Shown here one piece after another: positions 11,200-22,129 of a stretch of DNA of 64,000 nt. The DNA comes from Angiostrongylus vasorum. Lineage: Eukaryota > Nematoda > Chromadorea > Rhabditida > Metastrongylidae. Numbering within the stretch: the first letter of the stretch is position 1; the number at the start of each line of letters is the position of its first letter. A program made the position numbers and the translations under genes. The notes beneath the pieces are model-generated. The model saw nothing but the letters and a program-made list of their open reading frames with translations, ran no database searches and had not been told where the DNA came from. The DNA is taken from positions 2,765,501-2,829,500 of the forward strand of contig JADANN010000256.1 of assembly GCA_018806985.1 (NCBI GenBank), given 5' to 3'.

Positions 11200-12118
11200 A
11201 CTTCGACATACAAATTCAGATGATCTTATGAGTATTCGCTACGGATCGATAAAGATCGGTAAAATAGTCATCACACTTCTAAGATTTATTTTCGAACTTG
11301 AAACAGGAAAGAAGAAACAATGAATCATTTTTTGACGACAAACAATAAGGACAAATAGTTTTTCGGTCGCGAGAAACGGAATATCCCCCCTGCCTCCGAA
11401 CATTTAACTGACCCGATTTAGATGATACGAGTTCAATTTCCCAAAGAAAACTGTTCAAAAACAATGCGAACACGTCCGAAACGGTGGTAAAGATTGTGAC
11501 AGCAGACCCTTTCGTGAAGTGATTCGTCTTGGCTTTCGTGACGAGTCGAATGCCTAATGGAACTCGTTGTTGGCATCTACAACTGGAGAACCGGAAACTA
11601 TTTTGTTGTGATGTATGCGCGGAGGAAAGACTTAAGTGGCGTATAGTTAGATGTTCTCCGGTTACCAAAATAATGTTCGCCTAACGTTGTCCAATAATTA
11701 TATACCTTCTTGCCACTTACTACTGCATAACCATAGAACGACTCAGAGAATGATTCCTTCCAGAATGAGTGAATTAGTAGCAAAGTGGTTAATCGCGGAG
11801 TTTCTTGGCATATCTCAGAAATGTTCAGCGTCGATAAACACTTGACTTCAAAAAAGTCGACCTTCAGAATATCCGGCTATAAAAGCAATAACAGAAAAGA
11901 CTCAAAGAGTTCTCAGTAGTGGATGAATGTGTATTCGACCGCTGTGCGTCAGCTGGAGAACGACGGTTGAAGGTCATCGAAACTCTGATAGCTTTCGAAA
12001 AGAAAAACGAAAACTAGACAAATAAGATTAAAAAAGAAATGAAAACGTTAGTTCGAAAAACGGATTTGTTAATCGACAACTATAAACATCATTAATTTCA
12101 CAACCACAGCTGTGTTTC
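11200..12118. other. no gene seen
   Basis: A 129-codon minus frame (11,279-11,668) overlaps a plus frame and has no recognisable domain or splice context. Confidence 0.35.
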
Positions 12119-12121
12119 AGT

Positions 12122-12435
12122 TAAAACGAGCGTTTATAGCGCATTGGTAGTAACGCTCGCTCAATACGAGCAAAGCGCTAGTTCAAACCCGTTTCGGACA
12201 CACTCAGCTGCCCATTCCTCCGGGATCAAGAAATAGGCACCATACTCCCCGCTGCACCAAACCCCTCATCCCTCCTAAGTCGGGAAAATGGCATCAGAGT
12301 TGCACGGAGTGAGCCTGATCTCTCAATATAAGTGGGAACATCTTAGCACGACTAGCGCAAGACTCCAAGTAGAACCAACTCCACCAGTATTCGACGACAT
12401 TCATGAGGGAAAACGAAGATCTTCAATCATTAACT
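12122..12435 (+). mobile_element. SINE-C copy (tRNA-derived)
   Basis: The head has an A-box-like TATAGCGCATTGGTAG and a B-box-like GTTCAAACCC. The body (CACCAAACCCCTCATCCCTC, then a TCGGGAAAATGG block) matches 51,615-51,905, and part of it resembles the SINE-A body. A later block GTATTCGACGACATTCATGAG also matches the 51.8-kb copy. Confidence 0.55.
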
Positions 12436-12439
12436 GAAC

Positions 12440-13375
12440 TCACATCCAAAAGCTCATAGTTTTCTCGAATAGTAGACGTGAGATCGAATGCAATGGAATG
12501 TAGGCATTGTCGGAATCCGCAAAGTAGCTGCGCAGACAGGTCATGTAGAGAAAAAAAACTTATACAAGGACTATAGTTCTATATATACAAGGTGTCTTTC
12601 ATCCAACACGGACAACTTGTCATTAAAGGTAGGAGAGAAATCCTCGACATATTGGAAGAAACAAGAACAACGATATCTATAAGGTTTTCTAGTGAAAGTC
12701 CACCTTTACCCATTCAATCATTAACACTAAGAAATGCATTAATAGCGGGAAAAAACAATGCAAGCGTAGTATTAAAGGAAAAGTTAGAAGGAAATGGAAA
12801 TGGATCGGAAATTTCGGTTCGATTCTAGGCCAATCACAACGGTAATCGGATCGCTCAGGTAAAGAACTACGGCGACGACACTCGGTGAAGGTTCTCACTC
12901 TAAACTGGAGCTTGGTCTTCTTCATTTAAAATGATTGCGCGTAAGTTGGTCCAACGACGAACACGATCTCGTTCCGGATCGATTTCCAACAACGTTGCAC
13001 TATTATTCACGTGATGACCGATGTAATGTAGAGGAAAATACTCCTTTCTCATTTTTTTCAACTCAACAGAGGGGGATGCTTTATGACCGGCACTCTGAAG
13101 GGTATAAAACCACATAGGGAAAAGTGGTATTCGTACGAACGATTCCTCTGCAATGTCTCTTCTGCCGAGATTCTTGCCGTTATTCTCGGAAAATCACGAA
13201 AACAAAGGATTACCTAACGAACAAGCAAAAAGGTGTTGGCCGGTAAAACATTCGAAAGAGGATTCACATTACGACAAAAGTGTCGAGTGGCAGACGACAC
13301 TGGTGCTTGAAACGGATAGATGCTATCCAAAATGTGTTCAAATTCTTGAGCTTAAACGAGGTTGCTATACAACCT
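12440..13375. other. no supported gene
   Basis: Open frames at 12,592-12,828 (+) and 13,153-13,422 (+) have no recognised domain. The last runs into a repeat. Confidence 0.35.
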
Positions 13376-13630
13376 TTACTCTGCTAACGTTTCGACGATT
13401 TCGTCTTCATCAAAGCCGATGATCTGAATAGATGGTCCACAGCTGTTCGTCTTCTCGATGTGGTGCCTTCGTTTTCGTATCGAGTCGGATCTTCCTCATT
13501 GCAGCATTTCTCGAATGAGCCATAGTCACCAGACGATGCTCTTATACAAGGGGATGGATACTGATATTAGTGATTATCTGGTGGTAACCATTTGTTTTTT
13601 CCGGGACAATCCACCCTGCAAAAGTCGGTG
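13375..13630 (-). mobile_element. Penelope-type terminal repeat, left arm of an inverted pair
   Basis: The arm carries the hammerhead-like motif on the minus strand (13,383-13,419) and ends at GGGACAATCCACCC. The right arm at 13,985-14,185 is its inverted relative (GGGTGGATTGTCC at 13,991). The pair brackets a SINE-A insertion. Confidence 0.6.
13383..13419 (-). ncRNA. hammerhead-ribozyme-like motif (degenerate)
   Basis: On the minus strand: TCGGCT, TTGATGA (C3 changed to T), an unpaired A, GACGA-AA-TCGTC stem II, GAAA, CGTT, AGC. Stem II is well formed. Stem I is 3 bp (GCT/AGC). Confidence 0.5.
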
Positions 13631-13644
13631 TCGTTATCAGCTGG

Positions 13645-13657
13645 TATAGAGCGTAAC
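13645..13657. repeat. target-site duplication, left copy
   Basis: TATAGAGCGTAAC is repeated exactly at 13,949-13,961 on the other side of the SINE-A copy. Confidence 0.9.
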
Positions 13658-13948
13658 TCACCAATATCCATCATAAATGTGGTGGACTGGTCGGAGGCGT
13701 TCTGCAGCACACGTGGAATCGATCCCGCGCCCATGGCCCACCAAGCCCTTCATCTCTCCAGGATCGGCAAATTGGTACCAAACTTGTCTGGGAGGATAGC
13801 AGCACTGGGACGATACATCGGTAGGCCACCGCGAGTCATTATAAAGGCCAGATATGTATTCGATCACCTCCAAACGATGCTTAATGAAGTCGAATGCATG
13901 GCGCATCTCTCAGAGATTGATCAACGCCAAAAGCTTTATCCTTTTTTT
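13658..13948 (+). mobile_element. SINE-A copy with perfect 13-bp target duplication
   Basis: The body is full length, ending GCTTTATCC followed by a T-run. The head is degenerate in the A-box (TGGTGGACTGGTCGG) and keeps the B-box GGAATCGATCC. The perfect duplication defines both ends and marks target-primed integration. It sits in the spacer between two inverted terminal repeats. Confidence 0.92.
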
Positions 13949-13984
13949 TATAGAGCGTAACGATATTTCAAAACCGTCTTCCCT

Positions 13985-14200
13985 CTAGTCTGGGTGGATT
14001 GTCCGGGAAAAGCAAGTCGTTATCACGCATAATCACTGTTATCAACATCTGTCGCTTGTATAAAAGATCATTACCGAGTGAGAATGTCTCATTCGAGATG
14101 CTCCACCGAATGAGATCTCACTACTTACGAAGACGAAGATGCCACATCGAGAAGACGAAGACGTCGAAACGTTAGCCGAATAAATCTATTTATGAACCTC
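13985..14200 (+). mobile_element. Penelope-type terminal repeat, right arm of an inverted pair
   Basis: The arm runs from GGGTGGATTGTCCGGG to GAAACGTTAGCCGAATAAATC, inverted relative to 13,375-13,630. Its ribozyme-like 5' core is lost (CATCGAGAAGACGAAG). GACG-AAGA-CGTC, GAAA and CGTTAGCCGA remain (14,152-14,178). Confidence 0.55.
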
Positions 14201-14492
14201 GTATAAGCTCAACAATTTAAATATAAGCTGGTTACTTTACCACCAAGGTTAAAGGAAAGTTGATTCTAAAATGTTGGTACGCTCTAAGCTAACCAAAATG
14301 GTTCCAGGATTTTTAGAATGGTGATATCAGTTGCGCCCGTTGGTAATTAAAAGGGGTTGCTCATGCTTTCATGCACGATATCCAGCTGAGCGATATACCA
14401 ATTACCTGAGTCTTATTTGCTACCTAGCAGCTCTTTTGATGAAAATCAACACCATTTGCTTGTTTTTTTTTCACAGATTTCTCATCATCAAC

Positions 14493-14784
14493 AAAGGATA
14501 AAGGATAAAGTTCTCGTCGTTTGTCAATTCCTGAGTGACGCGCCAAGCTTTCGACTGCATCAGGCATCGTCAGAGGTGAGTGGATGCATATCTGGTCTAC
14601 ACATGACTTGCATTGTCCTACAGATGTAACAAATCAGTGCTGCTATTCTCCCAGGCAAACCTGGCATCAATCTGCCCACTCTGAAAGGGATGGATGGATT
14701 CGCGGGACCGAGGCGTGTGATCGAACCAACGACCACGTGTGTGTATCACAGGGTACCGGTGATCTCTCTGCGCTAAGTACGCTC
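14493..14784 (-). mobile_element. SINE-A copy, divergent
   Basis: It begins with a doubled tail (AAAGGATAAAGGATAAAG) and retains CTGCTATTCTCCCAGGCAAAC in the body. The head is strongly decayed. Confidence 0.75.
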
Positions 14785-14799
14785 ATCACTTTTATGTCA

Positions 14800-15380
14800 T
14801 CCCTAAACTCTAGGCAGCTAGTTGCGAGGCAGAGTGTCTTTCATGGGTGGTGGATAGTTGGTAAAGTGCGAATCGAACGTAATTATATGCCTGGTGTAAA
14901 AAAACAGTCCTCTGAGATGGGCTGGTTAGCACTAATATGTTGGAGTCTATTGCTATCGATCGTACAGGTGTTAAAACCTGCTAGCATCCTAGAGTCGTCT
15001 TCTTGTTTGTCTTCCTAGCCATTTCAGCGCATGAGTAGTTATTTTAGAGAGCTCACATTCGTAGAAAATAGTGGATTCTATTCTGGAATTGACTTCTGCT
15101 TGCTGGCATAAATAGTGCCAAATCAGAACAAGTGCAAAACGACAGAGCAACAACCGCCGTGTTCACGTTGACCATATTAGTCTAAATTTTGAGATTCATC
15201 TAAGGTTCATAAGAAGCACTGCCTTCTTAGAAGGAAGAATTAGTTGCGGTTGTTCTGCATCGGAGGTTCGGAGATCCGAAATCTCTGAAGAAATTTAGAC
15301 TTTCCCGTTTTTCTTTTCCACATGCCATCTACTAAGAACTAGAGAAAAAAGTTCTGTAATCACATGACTATATTTCGAAT
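14800..15380. other. no gene seen
   Basis: Open frame 14,584-15,018 runs out of the SINE and is a chance extension. Nothing else is supported. Confidence 0.4.
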
Positions 15381-15383
15381 ATA

Positions 15384-15660
15384 GGGCGCGTGTAGTGCAG
15401 TGATCGGAGGTGCCCTGTGACACACATGGGATCGATCCCGGCGCCCCAAGCTCACCAAGCCCTCCATCCCTCCAGGATCGGCAGATTGCTGCCAGACTTG
15501 TCTAGGAGGGTAGTAGCATTGCCTCGATACATCGGTAGGCCACTGGCAGTCATTGTAAAGGCCAGATATGCATTCAATCGCCTACACGATACTTAGTGAA
15601 GTCGAATGCATGGCGCATCCCTCAGGGGATTAATCAAAGCCGAGAGCTTTGTCCTTTTTC
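15384..15660 (+). mobile_element. SINE-A copy
   Basis: It starts GGGCGCGTGTAGTGCAGTG (A-box), has the B-box GGGATCGATCCC and ends GAGAGCTTTGTCC plus T-rich sequence. Confidence 0.88.
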
Positions 15661-15664
15661 TATT

Positions 15665-16440
15665 TCATTTCAAACATGGAATCCATTTATCTAGTAAACT
15701 TATGCTATCCCAGGCTCCATCATGCTTTCTAGTCCTTCGATATCCGCAAACGGCTACCAAACTTATGTGAGGAATCCGCAAAGCCCAGCGACTGTCTGTG
15801 GTGAAAATCCAACGCTCCAGAAGTGTTATTCTACGATTCCACTAAGCAGTCGCCTTCATAAGGAGGAGAAAACTCTTAGGTTGCCGTCAAACCTAGACGC
15901 AAAAGCGAAATCACCTTAGCCGATGGCGGATCCAAGGCAACAAACTGATGGAAAAAGTGGCCGCAGTATGTGATTGAGGGACATATAAATAGATAAAGCA
16001 GACAAAAAATGAAGGAAAATTGTGAAATCTACCAGCCTAACACTCACCGAGTTCACTTAAGACCTGAATATTGAGATGCCACAAAAGCAAAGGCAAAAAA
16101 CGGTGATTTCGTGAGGCCAGGAATCTACAAACTGCATTTCTACTGGGAGATGATCGAGCTTGGGCCACGGAATATCGCAGTGGCTCATAGATATTTCGGA
16201 TATTTAACGATCTCTCCTTCTGTATAGATTGCTTAGACAGTCCATATAGACTAAGTCTAAAATATTTTGACAGATTTTTTAATATCACAGTCCACCTACT
16301 GTGATAATTTCGCGCTCTATTGCTGATTTCCGCACAACTTTCCAATATTGGTCCACGAAATCATTTCCTCGCCTATTCTACTTTCACATTCACTTCATAG
16401 CACATCCTGGTCCCCGTCATACTTTTCGACCTCGGTGGAC
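15665..16440. other. upstream region of the BCCIP-family gene; unrecognised minus frame
   Basis: A minus-strand frame (16,037-16,345) is open for about 100 codons and ends near a donor-like CTCG|GTGAGT. I recognise no domain, and it could be an exon of a divergent neighbour. The rest shows nothing. Confidence 0.25.
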
Positions 16441-16446
16441 AAAAAG

Positions 16447-19400
16447 ATGAAGAGTGAAGCTTCGTCAAGTTTAGCGGGTCTAACGAGAACTTCAAGTCGG
16501 AAGCGATTACTCAAAGCCAAAGAAGTTGGTGCTATCCCGTCACTTTTTAGTAGAGTTTTGCTTCTGACTGGTTTTTGCCTCATATATTGCATTGTTTTTG
16601 AAGTTGACACCAGAATGCTTACTGAGTACTGGAAATTTAAGCACAGGAAAGCTAAGAAGAAGCACATCTTTGAGGAAGTCGGGACGTCTTGCGATATTTC
16701 ACGTGAGAATGGTGCCGTCGACCGTACTGACGAACGAGATTCCGAAGGTTTACATTTCATACCATCTAAAGTCTTGCTAATGGATAGTAAAAAAAAGGAT
16801 AAAGCTCTCGGCCTTGGTCAATCCCTGAGCGATGCGGCGTGCGTTCGACTCTATTAGCCGTCGTTGGAGGTGATTGAATGCATATCTGTCCTTTATGGCC
16901 TACCGATGTATCGATCCAGTGCTGCTCTCCTCCTAGACAAGTCTGGTCCCAATTTGCCGACCCCGGAGGGACGGAAGGCTTGGTGAGCCAGGGGCGCGGG
17001 GGATCGACCCCATATGTATGGCAGGACGCCTCTGACCACTGCTCCACACGCGCCACATGGATAATACAAAGCTGAATTAGCCGTTTTTAGAGAGGTTCAT
17101 GGGACAGGAATTCCTTATTCAGATTCGAACGATGCTTCTGATGGTGGAGACCTTATCGACGATGAGAGCAGCCGACGAATTGACTTCGATATTGAGGCGT
17201 TTCCAATGGAATCGGGTGACCGGGAAGGAGTTGTCAATATGCTCACACAGGTGCGAAGTCGACAGTCTTTCTTAGTACTTCTGAATATTTAGTATATATA
17301 TGATATTTATAGAGGTCACATTGTGACTATCGACTGAAAATCCTAACCTGCATCGAAAGACTTCATTGCAGATCTTTTTGAGAGCGGATATCGACCTTGA
17401 GGCGTTCGCGGACTTCATCATCGCTCAGAGTCCTTTTGGATTAGTCCTTGGGGTAGTTCCACATTTCCTGCTTACTATTTCTTCTTCTACATTGTCTTTC
17501 ATTTTTGTGGAAAAAATAACAACCAGCCTTCATACAGCTTGCTAACAAATCCCTGTGAAATATATTTATTGGACTGCATATGTTTCTGAAATTCTTTGCG
17601 CCTTTCAAAATGCAACAATCATCTCAGTTTCTTGTGGATTTATTGTTAGAGGTAAGAAGGCATTAGATTCTACCCATCTACACGAGCAGCATGCAGGTTC
17701 ACCCTACCACGATTAGTACGAATTGACCCCAGAAGATTTTCTTTTCTTTCTTCGTCGAGATTCCTCGATTCGAGACGGCAACTTTCCGTCGAGCAAGGCA
17801 CTTTGGTGACGACGCCTGTGCCTTCTACGTTTGCGCCATGTGTTTTTCAGTTTTTAATCTCAAAACATGAAATGTTGCCGAAGCTTTGGAAAGACTACAT
17901 GTACCACTGAAGAGATGGGGCAAAGTCTTTTCTAGAAGCTTATGAAGTCATCAAGTACTTTAACTGTCGAAAAATTATATCGGCAATTGCAGAAGAACCA
18001 CCATCGTCGCAAATGTGTTAGTGAGGGAGCTGCTGTTTAGCTCTGTTTTTCAAAATTCGGCTCGTTGCACTTCTTATAGTTTGTAGTCTGAGGAAGACGA
18101 AGACGTCGAAGCGTTAGGTAAAGGATAAAGTTTTCGGTGTTGATCAATTCCTTAGGGATCCCATACATTCGACTTCATTAAACATCGTTGGAGGTGATAA
18201 TATGCATATCTGGCCTTTAGCAATAATTTGCGGTGGCCTGCCGATGTGTAGAGTCAGTGCTGCTATCCTCTCAGACAAGTCTGCTGCCAATTTACCGACC
18301 ATTGGGGGTTTGGAAGGCGTGGTGTGCCAGGGGCATGGGGATCGGTTCCATGTGTATTGCAGGGCGCATCCGACCACTGCACTACACACGCCCATTGTGT
18401 GGACCGTTAGTCGAATAAAGTTATTTGTCGGCCTCATGTTAGCTTATCAATGAAGAGTACTTGCTGTAGTGTTGATTGCCATTCTGCCTAACCAGAAAAG
18501 TTCTTCTTTAGCCGGCAGAAGATCAAAGTGACGAAGATAATGAGAACGTTGTATATGGAGTCGTCACTGCAGTGTCGCTAAACAACCTGGGCAGTGCACC
18601 GAAATTTATGAAGGATATCCTAGATTTTCTGGAGATGAAATCACGCAAGTTCGCATTGAAGGAATTCCGTGAAGCGCTCGAAGTGGCGAAGTCTAAACGG
18701 ACTGGGATTTTCATAAACGAGAGGATGTTGAACTTTCCCTATCAAATAGTCAAGCCATCATTCAGCAGCATCAGGTACTTTTTATTTCCTTTATATCTTA
18801 AGTGAGAGTAATACTGTAGAATGTCAAACTTTTACAGCAAACAAGTTGTTTTTTTTTTCTTTAGTTGTTTCTGTGACTTGTAGGTTCTTTTCGTAGTACT
18901 TACATGTTGATTTATCTGCTGTTTGATAAATTTTCATTGTTGTTACTAACTTAGTGCTTCCCCCCCCACACATGGGATCGATCCCCACGCCACTGGCCCA
19001 CCATGCCCTCCATCCCTGCGGGGCTGGCAGATTGGTACCAGAATTGTCTGAGAGGATGGCAGCACTGGATCTAAACATCGACAGACCTTCGGGAGTCGTT
19101 ATAAAGGCCAGATATTTATTCAATCATCTCTAAACGATGCTTAATGAAGTCGAAGACACGACGCATCCCTAAGGGATTGATCGACTTCGAGAGCTTCATC
19201 CTTTATCCTTTTGGATATGTTTACCTTTTATTTTACCTTTTGCTACTTCATAGCTGCCATCTTTAACTACTACAGTAGCTAATTTAGTTTGTTTGACGAT
19301 GAAGTCAACCAAGTTTAACCAATAACCATTCTTTTTGGTAATGTATTTGCTGTGAATTTTTGGTTCTGACAAAGTCATCGCCGTAGAAAGCATCGCTTCC

Positions 19401-20098
19401 TTTTCGGGGATTTATTGAAAATCTGCTGCGCTTGTAATACGTTATGTAAAACTTCTCGCTTTCATATCCGACTTGGTCAAACTGGGGAAGCCCTACCAAA
19501 AAATGATATATATTCACAAACTGCGTATAGAAGACCAAAATCTGAGTTTGAATATGCCTGATGAGGTGCACGATAAGCCTTTGAAGAAGAAGAGAAAGCC
19601 GGGAAAAGCTGAGAAGGTGAGTCGGCACGTTTCCAGCTCGTCCACTTCCTTACTGTTATTTTGTCTTTCTACTTAATTAACACTTTTAAGAGGAGAATGG
19701 CGATCCGCGATTTATCAAATGCTGATGTGATCTTCGACAATATTGAAGATAAAGTTTTGTACCAGGTATCATCCTTTCTCTATGTTTCGTTTTAATTTTT
19801 TCATTCTCACCACCTCCTCCGTTTGAGTTCCTTCCTCCCTTGCAGATATGTGAAGGTGAAGCAAATTTTTTCGACTATCCGGTTCACAGTGAAGTGGAAA
19901 GTTCGAGCAAGTTTCACATCCTTGTAAAAGATGGCAAATCTTACAAGCCTTATCGCAGAGTCGTAGTTATGGATATTAAGAGGTTGGTGCAGGACTGGTT
20001 TCTAATTGTAGACATGTAGTATCACTTAGCTATCGATTAGTTTCATTCGTTGCAGATTCGACGCGTTTTTGGAGCAGGTCATTAATGGTGTTTTTTAG
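16447..20098 (+). CDS. BCCIP/BCP1-family protein, eight exons (N-terminus uncertain)
   Basis: Likely nematode orthologue of BCCIP, a nuclear protein of genome maintenance and ribosome biogenesis. Exons: up to 16,747; 17,093-17,250; 17,372-17,452; 18,512-18,774; 19,466-19,616; 19,691-19,765; 19,846-19,982; 20,056-20,098 (stop TAG). Phases agree throughout. The family signature is an acidic N-terminal part (DSNDASDGGDLIDDESS), then FDIEAFPMESGD, a FLRADIDLEAFADFIIAQS region, VVYGVVTAVSLNN, MLNFPYQIVKP, YIHKLRIED, a lysine-rich linker (PLKKKRKPGKAEK), ANFFDYPVHSEVE and YRRVVVMDI. The start at 16,447 is only the first ATG in frame. A hydrophobic stretch at 16,540-16,600 does not fit the family and may be intronic. 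SINE-A copies sit in introns 1, 3 and 4. Exon 5 lacks a normal AG acceptor (reads AT at 19,464-19,465). About 300 residues are recovered without exon 1, close to family length. Confidence 0.82.
16790..17056 (-). mobile_element. SINE-A copy in BCCIP-family intron 1
   Basis: Tail at 16,790 (A-run, AAAGGATAAAGC) and head ending CACACGCGCCA. Near-perfect 10-bp target duplications flank it: ATGGATAGTA (16,780-16,789) and ATGGATAATA (17,057-17,066). Confidence 0.9.
18088..18117 (+). ncRNA. hammerhead-like motif interrupted by a SINE
   Basis: CTGAGGA (18,088-18,094), an unpaired A, GACG-AAGA-CGTC stem II, GAAG (GAAA mutated) and CGTTAG, where a SINE-A insertion begins. The 3' continuation (CGTTAGTCGAATAAAG) resumes at 18,405 beyond the SINE. 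It lies in intron 3 of the BCCIP-family gene. Confidence 0.55.
18118..18404 (-). mobile_element. SINE-A copy in BCCIP-family intron 3
   Basis: Flanked by CGTTAG (18,112-18,117) and CGTTAG (18,405-18,410). The body is standard and the head ends CACACGCCC. Confidence 0.85.
18970..19213 (+). mobile_element. SINE-A copy, 5'-truncated, in BCCIP-family intron 4
   Basis: It starts at the B-box (ACATGGGATCGATCCCC) without an A-box and ends with doubled CTTCATCC/TTTATCC tail units. Confidence 0.85.
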
Positions 20099-20626
20099 AA
20101 AGTGTACGTTTACTGGTACATTCTATACTTGTTTATTTGTTTTTGCTGTCTCTGTTTTCGGTCTGTTGTTGAAGTGTCCTCAGAGCATTGTTGTTGTTCT
20201 TTTATTACGAAATTACTCTGTTAGTTGCGTTATGGAGCGAACTGTTTTTAATTCGATATCCGAACTTTTATCTTTTCTCGTACTGCGCCATCTGTTTCAC
20301 TCATATTCATTTTACCTGTGTAAACTCGTGAAGAACAGAGCAACGTGTTTCGGACAGTTTTTTACGTTTGGTTATATCAGCGTTTATACTAGTGATAAGT
20401 ATCTACTGCGGTTTCTAATTCCCTTAATCACCTAATGATTCTGTTGGGTACAAGTAAAATGTTAACCTGTTCTGCCGCGCGCTATAGCTCCCGTGTAAAT
20501 TGTGCATGTCATTTGACCCAAACAGTACATCAGAAAGGATTTACTTTCCACAACCAGTATAGTCTGCACTGTGTACAGTTACCAGTTGTTATGTTAGCAA
20601 ATTATGTCATCATGTGTTCCTGACGA

Positions 20627-20632
20627 AATAAA
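20627..20632 (+). terminator. putative poly(A) signal of the BCCIP-family gene
   Basis: AATAAA about 530 bases after the stop codon. It is the first clear signal downstream of the gene and lies before the next SINE. Confidence 0.35.
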
Positions 20633-20706
20633 TGAGAGTGCTAAGTAGAAGTCAGGAACACTGTCCAACAACCAAGCCAAGCTTTGACATTTCCAGTGAT
20701 ATGTTC

Positions 20707-20990
20707 ACGCACGTGTGGCGCAATGGTCGCAGGCCCCTGCAACACACTTGGGGTCGATCAACGCGTCCAAGGCTTACCAAGCCTTCCATCCCCTGAGTCG
20801 GCAAATTGGTACCAGACTTGTCTGGGAGGATAGTAGCACTGGCTCGATACATCGGCAAGGTACGTACCGCGAGTCACTGTAAAGGCCAGATATGCATTCA
20901 ATCACCTCCAACGATGCTTAATGAAGTCGAATGCATGGCGCATCCCCTCAGGGATTGATCAACGCCTACAGCTTTATCTTTTTTATCCTT
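20707..20990 (+). mobile_element. SINE-A copy at the edge of the large inverted repeat
   Basis: A-box GTGTGGCGCAATGG, degenerate B-box GGGGTCGATCAACG, doubled tail (TTTATCTTTTTTATCC). Its 3' half belongs to the left arm of the 20.8-24.3-kb inverted repeat. Confidence 0.88.
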
Positions 20991-21749
20991 TATCTTGATA
21001 CATATGGCGTTGATCGTCGGAAATGCAGAGCTGGGAAAGGCGACTGTTTGCTATAGGCAGACATTATGTTATTCACGAGAATTCACCACTGCTTGTTACT
21101 ATTACTGCTTCACCATCCAGTGCAACTATGCAGGTCGCAGTATCATTCGGAGAAGTATATCGCGATCCCTGGATATTGTACGATAACAGCCGGTTCTTCG
21201 TATCTGTTCTTTCAGCTTTCCCATTTTCTTCGCATCGTTTCCTCTTCCTCGTTTTTTCTGCAACTATCTATCAGAAGACTGCGTGATAGGAGCCGAAAAT
21301 AAGCACGTTTTCCTATCGATATTTGTTACATCTTTAATATCAACTGCTCAAAAGCGCTTAACGGCGACGAAGAGTTCTTCCATATTTCTACCTAATTCAG
21401 AAATATTCAGGCAGCCACAAGGTACAGGCATAAATTTTTCACCACTGTGTGCCTGTTGCCACTTGCACCTTATGTTTTATATGAGCACTGCGTTTAGTAG
21501 TTGGAATATTGAGTTCCCCCTACCAAGAACGCGACTTTGTGTAACTTCCAGAGGCGGATGTGTAGAACAATGCAAATCATTGTAGTGTAGCAACGACAGG
21601 TGGTGGACTTTCTCAATCCTTCTACCTTCCAGGGTAAGAACACTTTTCTTAGTTTCAGACTGAGGTTAGCATCCTATGAGCCGCACTGGGAGCTGTCGTA
21701 TTACTTCTCTAACAGCGGCCAGTCCGTCACCAATTAAGATCGGTTAAAA
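20831..21749 (+). repeat. R8 left arm of a 3.4-kb inverted repeat
   Basis: Matches the reverse complement of 23,357-24,273 over its whole length with few differences. It holds half of a SINE-A and a module of about 760 bp (21,000-21,749), of which a third copy lies at 31,985-32,978. An 87-codon frame (21,023-21,286) is nearly identical in both arms but has no recognised domain. Confidence 0.88.
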
Positions 21750-21799
21750 AGGAAGACTCAAGGAAACCAATAATATATCTATTTCTATACATATATACA

Positions 21800-22125
21800 T
21801 ACATAGACTTTTTGATGAAGGTGAAATTTTCGGAACTTTCTCTCTCATTTGCACGACACGAAATAAGCCCAACACCGCCTTCTGGACCGTGCTTTCGGTA
21901 GCGTTAAGCGATCCTTCATCGTGATTAGGTAGCGACCAGGTTTCGCCACGCACTTTAGGACAGATACCATTGTCGAGCCAAAAAGATGGGTACGGTGTCA
22001 CGTGTTCTGTCTTCTTTGCCATGTCCTCGATTATCTTGAAGTCATCGCATCCCTCTCACTTTCGGCTGCCCAACTCCGGAGCCGAGTCGCTCACCATGTT
22101 GACCTCGCGACCCTAGACAGACGTA
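21800..22125 (-). mobile_element. RTE LINE fragment
   Basis: The minus frame keeps RTE reverse-transcriptase C-terminal wording: SDSAPELGSRK, TWSLPNHDEGSLNATEST, VLGLFRVVQMRE. Frameshifted and truncated. It joins at 22,126 to a hammerhead-like/CAA-repeat segment, as does the copy at 33.6 kb. Confidence 0.65.
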
Positions 22126-22129
22126 GCTG

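Noticed and set aside
12122..12200. A possible tRNA gene (TATAGCGCATTGGTAG... GTTCAAACCC)
   Set aside because: No proper anticodon stem, and the downstream body is shared with 51.6 kb. Called SINE-C.
20085..20435. A 116-codon hydrophobic open frame
   Set aside because: It starts inside the last BCCIP-family exon in another frame and runs through the 3' untranslated region. A T-rich artefact.
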